The notes under the pieces: model-generated | Seen by the model: only the letters and a program-made list of their open reading frames with translations | The model's database searches: none | Told to the model about the DNA's origin: nothing | Source of the DNA: Poriferisodalis sp965203655 | GTDB taxonomy: Bacteria; Actinomycetota; Acidimicrobiia; Acidimicrobiales; Poriferisodalaceae | NCBI RefSeq assembly: GCF_965203655.1 | Contig: NZ_CBDBDD010000005.1 | Coordinates: 300,336 to 364,335, forward strand | Direction: 5' to 3' | Length of the DNA stretch: 64,000 nt | In this document: positions 57,649-64,000 of the stretch, one piece after another | How the letters are laid out: every line of letters starts with the position of its first letter | How positions within the stretch are numbered: the first letter of the stretch is position 1 | Program-made: the position numbers and the translations under genes

Positions 57649-59082
57649 TCAGGGCACTCGCATGGCGCGCAGGTTGTCGGTGGCGTGCGACTCGGGGCTC
57701 GACCCCGACACCACCACCACCATGTCGCCGCTTCGCACTACTCCGGTACGCGTCGCCGCATGCACTGCCTCAAGTGCCGACTCGGCCGGGGTCAGGCGTT
57801 CGCCGAAGACAAGCGGGCGCGTCCCCCACGACAGCGAGAGCTGCATCGCGGTGCGAGGCTCGGGCGTCAGGCCCAGCAGCGGCATCGACGGGCGGAACCT
57901 GGCCATGCTGCGGGCAGTGAACCCCGAGCGGCTCAGGCAGATGATGGCTTGTGCGCCCAGCTCGGTGGCCAGTCTCGACGCCGATTGCGTGATGCCGTCG
58001 GTCACCCGCAGGTAGTCAGCCGCGCGTTCGTCCAGCCTGCGCACCGACAGCAGACGGTTCCACCACGCCTCGTAGTCGAAACGTTCGTCGGCTCGCTCGG
58101 TGATGCGAGCCATGGTGCGCACGGCATTCACGGGATCGTGGCCGATGGCCGTCTCGCCGCTCAGCATCACAGCGGACGTGCCGTCGAACACCGCGTTCGC
58201 TATATCGGAGGCCTCCGCCCGTGTCGGCACCGGCGAGTGCAGCAGCGACTCCAGCATCTGTGTCGCGGTGATAGCCGGTCGGCCGTGTGCGACACAGGCC
58301 TCGATAATCCGCTTCTGCAAGTGAGGCAATTCCTCGATATCGCACTCAGCGCCAAGGTCGCCACGCGCCACCATGACTGCCGAGGACGACTCGATGATCC
58401 CGTCAAGGTTCTCTACAGCGGCGTTGGTCTCGATCTTGGCCACCAGCAGCGGGCCGCGGGGGTGAGGCTCGACGCCCAAGCGCCGCATGTCATGCGCCGA
58501 GCGGACGAACGACAGAGCAACCATGTCGGTGCCCAAGTCGATGAACGTGTCAGCCAGCTTCAGATCCTGAGGCGTCGGCGTGCTGATGCGCAGTTTGGAC
58601 GAGTCGACATGCAGGCCCGGCCGGCCTTCGAGATGGCCCCCGTGCAGGACACGCGTCTTGAGTGCATTGGAGGCGCGGTCCTCCACCACCAGCACGACGT
58701 TGCCGTCGCCGAACGACAGCTGGTCGCCAGGGCCCACGTCGGTCAGCAGGCCCTCGTAGTCGACCACGATCCGATCCGCCGTGCTGGCGTCTCCGTCGAT
58801 GGCAAGCGAAAGCACGGCCTCCTCAGTGACGTCGCAGCCGCCTTCGGGGAACGGTTTGCAGCGCACCTTGGGACCCGGCAGGTCTACGAGAATCCCGATG
58901 TGCCGCCCGGATTCTGCCGATACGGCACGCAGCCGCCGGAACGTCTCGACCTGCTCGTCGAGCGTGCCGTGGGCCAGCCCGAGACGCCAGACGTCGACGC
59001 CCGCTCCGATCATGGCCGTCATGGTCGCCTCGTCGTTGCAGGCTGGCCCGACGCTGGCGATGATCTTGGTCCGTCTTGCCAT
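57649..59082 (-). CDS. pyk: pyruvate kinase
   Basis: 477 residues. KIIASVGPACNDEATM, LLVAKIETNAAVENL, VMVARGDLGAECDIEELPHL, ITATQMLESLLHSPVPTRAE and AVFDGTSAVMLSGETAIG are the standard barrel motifs, followed by a full C-terminal domain. Converts phosphoenolpyruvate and ADP to pyruvate and ATP. Two key loops differ from the common enzyme. The R-x-N-F-S-H-G loop reads R33-L-G-L-A-H-G39, so both monovalent-cation ligands (Asn, Ser) are missing. The D-T-K-G-P-E loop reads D67-L-P-G-P-K72; Lys here marks K+-independent forms. Confidence 0.92.
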   Translation of the reverse strand: MARRTKIIASVGPACNDEATMTAMIGAGVDVWRLGLAHGTLDEQVETFRRLRAVSAESGRHIGILVDLPGPKVRCKPFPEGGCDVTEEAVLSLAIDGDASTADRIVVDYEGLLTDVGPGDQLSFGDGNVVLVVEDRASNALKTRVLHGGHLEGRPGLHVDSSKLRISTPTPQDLKLADTFIDLGTDMVALSFVRSAHDMRRLGVEPHPRGPLLVAKIETNAAVENLDGIIESSSAVMVARGDLGAECDIEELPHLQKRIIEACVAHGRPAITATQMLESLLHSPVPTRAEASDIANAVFDGTSAVMLSGETAIGHDPVNAVRTMARITERADERFDYEAWWNRLLSVRRLDERAADYLRVTDGITQSASRLATELGAQAIICLSRSGFTARSMARFRPSMPLLGLTPEPRTAMQLSLSWGTRPLVFGERLTPAESALEAVHAATRTGVVRSGDMVVVVSGSSPESHATDNLRAMRVP

Positions 59083-59161
59083 GTGCTACCACGGTACCGC
59101 TCCCGTCAAGGCGCTCAGCCATCGATTGGGGCGACGCGTTCGCCCTCTAGGGTCACCCGCC

Positions 59162-59779
59162 GTGGAACTCGTCTTCGTCCGCCACGGCCAGCCCGAACGA
59201 GTCGTGCGACACGACGGGCAGCCCGCGGACCCGCCCCTGTCGGAGATCGGCCAGCAGCAGGCTGCGGCGATCGCGGGATGGCTCGCCGAGATGGGCGTCG
59301 ATGCCCTGTACAGCAGCCCGATGCGGCGGGCACTGCAGACCGCCGAGGCCATCGGTGAGGTGACCGGCCTGCAGCCGACGGTGCGCGAGGGGCTGAGCGA
59401 ATTCGACCGTGACTCCCCCGCCTACGTGCCGATGGAGGTGCTGAAGGAGACTGATCGGGAACGGTGGGACGAGCTGGCGACCGGATCGTTCGGCGACGCC
59501 GAACGCACGGCCCAGTTCATCGCGACGGTCAACGAGGCGGTCGACCGGATAGTCGCCGACCACCGCAGCCAGCGGGTCGCGCTGGCGTGCCACGGCGGCG
59601 TCGTGAATGCGTATCTGGCTCGCTGCCTCGGCTTCGATCCGGACGCTTTCTTGAAGTTCGACGTGGACTACACGTCGGTCACCCGAGTCTTCGCATCAAG
59701 CCACGGTCACCGCAGCGTGCTCTCAGTCAACGAGCGCACCCACCTGCGAGGCCGCCCAGACCTTGCCATCGGCCTCTAG
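59162..59779 (+). CDS. histidine phosphatase (phosphoglycerate mutase-like) family protein
   Basis: 205 residues from GTG 59162 (the longer frame lies antisense to pyk). RHG motif VFVRHGQPERVV with the phospho-acceptor His, VDALYSSPMRRALQTAEAI, the acidic EFDRDSPAYVP region and the second His in ALACHGGVVNAYLARCL. It dephosphorylates a sugar phosphate, phosphoserine-type or nucleotide substrate; which one is unknown. Starts about 80 bases from divergent pyk. Confidence 0.86.
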   Translation: MELVFVRHGQPERVVRHDGQPADPPLSEIGQQQAAAIAGWLAEMGVDALYSSPMRRALQTAEAIGEVTGLQPTVREGLSEFDRDSPAYVPMEVLKETDRERWDELATGSFGDAERTAQFIATVNEAVDRIVADHRSQRVALACHGGVVNAYLARCLGFDPDAFLKFDVDYTSVTRVFASSHGHRSVLSVNERTHLRGRPDLAIGL

Positions 59780-59875
59780 CCCGCTCGCTCAGCATTCGAC
59801 AACCTGCGGTGCGCATCATCGCGATACACATCGGCACTCGCCAGCAGACGCACTCCATTCGTGCCGGTCGGGTGC

Positions 59876-61837
59876 CTATGCGGCTGGCGGCACGGTGAAC
59901 TCCTCGGTCCAGGTTCGCTCGCCCTTGTCCGAGGTTTCCGTGCCGACGGCTCGCACGCTGATCTTGTAGGTCGCGCCGGGGACCAGGTTCCCGAACGTCT
60001 CCGACATCTGCTCGCCCGCAGCCTGGGGTCGCCTGAGCCTTTCGTTCGCTTCGACTGCGCTGCCGTCGGCGGGCATGACCTTGACGTAGTAACGGCTGAC
60101 CTGGTCGGGGGTGTCGGGCGCGGTCCAAGTCACCGTGACGCTGGTTCCCTCGACCGAGAACTGCAGGTTGTTCACGGCGTCAGGAAGGTCGAGCACGTTC
60201 GCAATCGTCACGGCCACCGGGTCGATGGCGATGCGGTCGTAGCTGGGGTCGTCGCTGACGGCGGTGTGGCTGATGGTGACGCCGGCGTCGCCGACCGGCT
60301 TGGCGCGGACGGTCAAGGTCTGGGCCTTGTTCCAGTTCTCGGGGGTGAAGGTGCGCGTCTTGGCCGGTTCGCGTCCCAGCAATGCCTGCTCGGGGTCGCT
60401 GCTGGTCGCGGTGATCGTCACATTGTGAGTGGGCTTGGTGGCCAGCTTCAGCTTGTAGGTGACCGTCTCCTTCTCATCCACGGTCAGCGCGGTCTGGCGC
60501 ACCACAACCCCGGCGATGTCGTCGTCGACGATCTTGACCACGAGGGAGTCGCCCACGGCGTAACCGCTCGTGGATGTGGTCAGCGTCACCGTGAACGTCT
60601 CGGTGTCCTCGGCGACCTTGTCGTTGACGATCGGCATCAGCACATCCCGGTGCCGCTTGCCGCCCGCGATCGTCACCGTGCGCCGGCTGCCCTCGTAGGC
60701 CCTGTAGTCGTCCGGGGAGGCGGCCGTGCCGCTGGTGAAGGTGAGGGTCACCTCCACCGGCCTGGTGACGTCGCCAGTGCGCGTGATCCTGACCGTGTGG
60801 TTGGGCCCGTCGCGGGTCTCGTCCATCTTGACCTTGGTGCGCTTGAACCTCACCGTCTCGGTCGTGTCGGTGATGGTCACCGTCGCCGTCCCGGCGCCGA
60901 CGGAGCTCTCGGCCCATTCGGACGCGCCGGTTCCGGCGGGAGCGAAGGCGACGGTGAACGTCTCGTCGTCCTCCTCGCCGGTGTCTCGCGCGATGGGAAT
61001 CGACACCGTGGCGCTGGTCTCGCCGCTCCCGACGGTCACGGTGGCCCCAGGCGGGGTCACGTCGCCCGAGTCGGCGCCGTCCGCGTCGCTGCCGTAGGTC
61101 ACTGTCACATCGAACTCGACGCCTCCGGTGGGAGCGGCCTCGCTCAGCGTGATGGAAAGCTCAGCCTCCTCGCCCTCCGCAGCCGTCACTGCGGAAGTGA
61201 CCGAGAAGGTCTTGGGCTCGGCCGCCTCGCCCGCGGTGCCCTGCGCGATGGGACTCCACGGCGTGGGCGAGCCGATGCTCCTCCAAGCAACCCCATTCAC
61301 CTGCACCTCATAGGTCTCGCCCTCGGCGAGGCCGGTAAGCGTCACTCCCCGCGTCCTGAAGCTCCCCTCTCCCTGGGCGCTGGGAAGCCACGGACCCTGA
61401 GGGGACTTGACCCTCCAACGCCAGTGGTAGCCCGTGTCCACGCCGGGACCCCTCGACCACTTGACCACGAGCTCGCCGGGGCCGCCCGCGACGGCCTCGG
61501 TGATCCAGATCGGCGGCGAGGACGGCGTGCCCGAGGCGGTGGCCCAGGCCCCGCCCGGGGCGACGCCGTTGGTGGCCCGCACCCGGACGTCGTAGGAGGT
61601 GCCGTTGGCGAGCCCGGAGACGGTGGCGGCAGTGGCCGTGCCGCTGTGGCCGGCGTCCACCCAGCCGGTGGAGGGATCGCCGGCCGTGGCAGCGGTCTGG
61701 TCGGCGGCGGCGGTGGTCTTGTACTGCACGTCGTAGCCGTCGATGGCGTTGGCGCCGACGTCGGCGGGCGGCTGCCACGACACGTTCAGTGCGGTGACAG
61801 CGGCTCGGGCGCTCAGCCCGGCCGGGGCGCCGGGCAC
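59876..61837 (-). CDS. C-terminal segment of a Calx-beta/fibronectin III surface protein
   Basis: 653 codons in the last of three overlapping frames that together form one large gene. It starts just after a frameshift and has, in order: FN3 (SWQPPADVGANAIDGYDVQY, GLANGTSYDVRVRA), a second FN3-like unit with a Trp-rich WHWRWRV-type strand, a Calx-beta domain (AELSITLSEAAPTGGVEFDV, DTGEEDDETFTVAFAPAG), a second Calx-beta (VRFKRTKVKMDETRDG, NDKVAEDTETFTVTL), further Ig-like strands and a last FN3 unit ending in TWTEEFTVPPAA. No C-terminal anchor or sorting motif is visible. Such proteins bind Ca2+ in Calx-beta loops and usually act in adhesion. Confidence 0.7.
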   Translation of the reverse strand: MPGAPAGLSARAAVTALNVSWQPPADVGANAIDGYDVQYKTTAAADQTAATAGDPSTGWVDAGHSGTATAATVSGLANGTSYDVRVRATNGVAPGGAWATASGTPSSPPIWITEAVAGGPGELVVKWSRGPGVDTGYHWRWRVKSPQGPWLPSAQGEGSFRTRGVTLTGLAEGETYEVQVNGVAWRSIGSPTPWSPIAQGTAGEAAEPKTFSVTSAVTAAEGEEAELSITLSEAAPTGGVEFDVTVTYGSDADGADSGDVTPPGATVTVGSGETSATVSIPIARDTGEEDDETFTVAFAPAGTGASEWAESSVGAGTATVTITDTTETVRFKRTKVKMDETRDGPNHTVRITRTGDVTRPVEVTLTFTSGTAASPDDYRAYEGSRRTVTIAGGKRHRDVLMPIVNDKVAEDTETFTVTLTTSTSGYAVGDSLVVKIVDDDIAGVVVRQTALTVDEKETVTYKLKLATKPTHNVTITATSSDPEQALLGREPAKTRTFTPENWNKAQTLTVRAKPVGDAGVTISHTAVSDDPSYDRIAIDPVAVTIANVLDLPDAVNNLQFSVEGTSVTVTWTAPDTPDQVSRYYVKVMPADGSAVEANERLRRPQAAGEQMSETFGNLVPGATYKISVRAVGTETSDKGERTWTEEFTVPPAA

Positions 61838-61852
61838 ACCGGTGCCGCCCCC

Positions 61853-62732
61853 TGGTGACCGTGACCGCGTAGGTCTCGGTGCTGCCGTCCTCGGCGGTCA
61901 CCTCCACCTCGACGGTGTTGGCGCCGGCGCTCAGGCTGATCGCGCTGGTGGCCTGGCCGCTCACCGCAGCGGCAAGCGATCCTTGCAAGCCGGCCTTGAG
62001 CGTGGCCTTGCCGGTGGCGGCCACCGTCGCGGTCACTGTGGTGGAGGCGGTGCTGTTGGGCACGCTGAGGGTGTAGGAGGTGATCCCGGCACCGAAGTCC
62101 GGGGCGATGGCGCCCGCCGACAGCAGCAGCGCGCTCAGGGTGGCGTCGGTGGACTTGCCCTCGGCCGCGGTCACTGCGAGTGACGCGGTCTCGCCGTCGT
62201 AGCGGGGGTCCACGCTGCTGGAGCGGTGGGCGATGGTGATGCTCTGGTCGGACGCCTTGATGCCGTAGACGGTGACGGTCTTGGGGACATTCCACTGCGA
62301 CGGGAGGAAGGTCACCGGGCCGCTGACTCGCACGGACTGCGGGTCGGAGCTTGTGGGCGTGATGGTCACGGCCCGGCGGGGCTCGGCGTCGAGCACGATG
62401 GTGTAGGTGACACTGGCGCCTGAGGGCACCTCCAAGGCGGACTGGTCGAACGTCATGCCGGCTGTCCAGTCGGCGATGGTGACGGTGGCCGCGTCGGGAC
62501 TGCCGACGCTGTGGCCGTCGGAGACTCCGGTGATGGTCACCGTGAAGGTCTCGTCGTCCTCCCTGTCGGTGTCGCCGATGATCGGGATGGACAACTCCGC
62601 TGTGTCGCCCTTCAGCCCTGCGGGCACGACGACCGTGACCGTGCTGCTGCCGCGATAGTCCGATCCCCGGGCGGCGGTGCCGTCGGCCAACGTCAGGGTG
62701 ACCTCGGCGGCAGTGGGGTTGTGACTGGGCAC
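61853..62732 (-). CDS. middle segment of the same surface protein, in another frame
   Basis: The segment reads PSHNPTAAEVTLTLADGTAA and DTDREDDETFTVTITG (end of a Calx-beta domain), followed by a linker domain with VTYTIVLDAEPRRAVTI and ITIAHRSSSVDPRYDG, then a cadherin-like beta-sandwich with ATLSALLLSAGAIAPDFG, GITSYTLSVPNSTASTTV and EDGSTETYAVTVTRG. After that it runs into Arg/His-rich nonsense, showing that the true frame shifts at the CCCCC at 61848-61852: one base fewer continues into the next FN3 unit. No own start is expected for this piece. Confidence 0.65.
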
Positions 62733-62738
62733 CTGCCA

Positions 62739-64000
62739 CGGTCAGCGACACGTGGCCCGCGTCCTCGCGGACTTCGACCGCGGTGACGGTCAGCGAGGCA
62801 GCGGGCACCGTGGTCGGGCCGTCGACGATGGTCACCGTGGCGGAGCCGGCGCCCGGCGAGGCGGCCGTCCAGCCGGGGACCTGGGCGGTGACGGTGACGG
62901 CGAAGGTCTCATCGCCCTCGCTGCTCTGATCGCGCCCGATGGGGACGGCGAACGTGGCACGGCGGGCACCCGCGGGCACCGTCACGCTGACCGGAATGTT
63001 GCCGACATCGTCCTCAGAGGCCGTTGCTGCGAAGTCGGGCACAATGCTGAAGGCGACCCCGCCGGAGGGCGCGGCCTCGCTCAGGGCCACTGCCAGCACG
63101 GTGTCGCCGCCCTCGCGCACCTTGGCGCCGCTGAGGGAGTAGGTCTTGGCCCCGGCCGCGGGCGTGCCGCTCACCGCCACCCACGACGAGCCTGCGCTGG
63201 AGGGGCCCTTGTACTCGCCGTGGCCCGCGGAGGGACGCGCCTTGACCTCGACGGTGTACTGCTGGGCGTTGGTCAGCCCGGTGATGGTGTAGGAGGTCGC
63301 GCCCGGCTCGACCAGCACGCCGTTGCCTTGGTCGCCCAGGATGCTGTCGGCGAGCGGGTTCAGGCACGAGGCGTCCTGGCGGTCGGTGCACCGCCAGCGC
63401 ACGGCGTGGTACACGTCGTCGGGCGGAGCGTCCCACGCGATGCTCAATTCGCCGTCGCCGGGGGTCACCGTCACGCCGGTGGGCGCATCGAGCGTGTCGG
63501 GAGTGCCGAACACCTTCACCCACGGTCTAGTGTTGGCCGACTGCTGCCCCTCGGTGCTGTCCATGGCCTGAATCTGGACCGCGTACTCGGTGCCGTTGGA
63601 GAGGCCGGAGATGGTGTACTCGGTCCGCTCGTTGTGCGGATGACCGTCGCCTAGTGGCCCCTTGGGGTTCAGCCACCGGCCCGAGCCGGGCACGCTCCAG
63701 CGCAGGTTGTACCGGTCGAGGGGGTCGGAGCTGGGCGCCCTGGTCGGGTCGGCGTGGTCCCAGACCACGGTCAGCCTGCCGTCGCCCGGTATCAGGCGCA
63801 CGTTGCGCGCAGCGGCCTCGCCGGCCTCTTCCCGGGTCACCACGGCGACATAGGTCTTCTCGGTGCCGTCCGGTGCCGACACCACCACGTCGATGAAGTT
63901 CTGGCCGGGGCTGAGGGGTATGGGACCGCTGGCGACGCCGTTGGCCAGCGCTTGAGCCGTCCCGCCCCGCAGTCCTGCGGTCATCGTCGCGCCGAGCCGG
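62739..64000 (-). CDS. N-terminal-side segment of the same surface protein, open at the window edge
   Basis: This frame runs from the window edge. It has the end of a cadherin-like beta-sandwich (NFIDVVVSAPDGTEKTYVAV), an FN3 unit (RLIPGDGRLTVVWDHADP, GLSNGTEYAVQIQAMDS), a second FN3 unit with a DRQDASCLNPLADSI loop, and a Calx-beta domain (TVLAVALSEAAPSGGVAFSI, DQSSEGDETFAVTV), then the start of another Calx-beta (VEVREDAGHVSLTVA). At about 62728-62738 the sense passes to the middle frame by one base. The beginning of the gene, with any signal peptide, lies outside. Confidence 0.65.

Overview
The window is a 64-kb stretch of high-GC, densely packed chromosome (about two thirds G+C by eye) with many GTG starts and 4-base start/stop overlaps. 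An actinobacterium is indicated by a fused FO synthase FbiC (coenzyme F420), a Ddn-like F420-dependent reductase, a DUF3151 protein, a homologue of the mycobacterial thiol enzyme Rv2466c and a monomeric NADP-isocitrate dehydrogenase. The mix of glycine-betaine uptake, many acyl-CoA and alpha/beta-hydrolase enzymes and a very large Calx-beta/fibronectin surface protein fits a marine or host-associated member of class Acidimicrobiia; that placement is inference. No tRNA, rRNA, insertion sequence, prophage or CRISPR array was seen, and no gene-free stretch exceeds about 200 bases.

Layout. 0-5.7 kb: the end of a SHOCT/GvpG-like gene, a methyltransferase/crotonase pair, esterase and hydrolase genes (two convergent hydrolases overlap by 109 bp) and a DsbA-like protein. 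5.7-9.9 kb: a two-gene molybdenum oxidoreductase whose iron-sulfur and NrfD-type membrane subunits are fused. 10-15.4 kb: a glycine-betaine ABC transporter (ATPase, oversized permease, lipoprotein) with a hairpin-rich leader before the lipoprotein gene. 15.5-25.6 kb: SDR, hydrolases, amidohydrolase, quinone reductase, lumazine synthase, fused 5-oxoprolinase/hydantoinase and a MOSC protein. 25.6-26.3 kb: a Phd/VapC-type toxin-antitoxin module with a palindromic operator. 26.4-31.2 kb: HD protein, branched-chain aminotransferase, fused hydratase/3-hydroxyacyl-CoA dehydrogenase and a TauD dioxygenase. 31.3-31.8 kb: a second toxin-antitoxin module whose toxin gene is frameshifted. 31.9-40.2 kb: malate/lactate-type dehydrogenase, FAD dehydrogenase, isocitrate dehydrogenase, argG, an ArgE/DapE peptidase and a Ddn-like reductase. 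40.3-48.2 kb: DUF6941-like and FIST proteins, transketolase, transaldolase, then an HxlR regulator translationally coupled to fbiC behind a perfect inverted repeat. 48.3-53.7 kb: a TlpA-like/CcdA-like thiol relay and a glcDEF operon with a small extra gene. 53.7-59.8 kb: DUF3151-mobA-rnd operon, pyruvate kinase, histidine phosphatase. 59.9-64 kb: the end of the surface protein, broken by two frameshifts and running off the window.

How parts fit: MobA could supply bis-MGD cofactor to the molybdenum oxidoreductase; FbiC makes the deazaflavin precursor of the cofactor used by the Ddn-like enzyme; GlcDEF, the TauD enzyme, the acyl-CoA enzymes, tricarballylate-type dehydrogenase and isocitrate dehydrogenase suggest oxidation of organic acids and carboxylates. 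The most unusual DNA is a set of short tandem duplications sitting exactly on stop codons. Two of them (18.1 kb and 48.2 kb) repeat a hairpin that carries the gene's stop codon, joined by nearly the same 13-base linker. Three suspected 1-base indels may be assembly errors or real decay.
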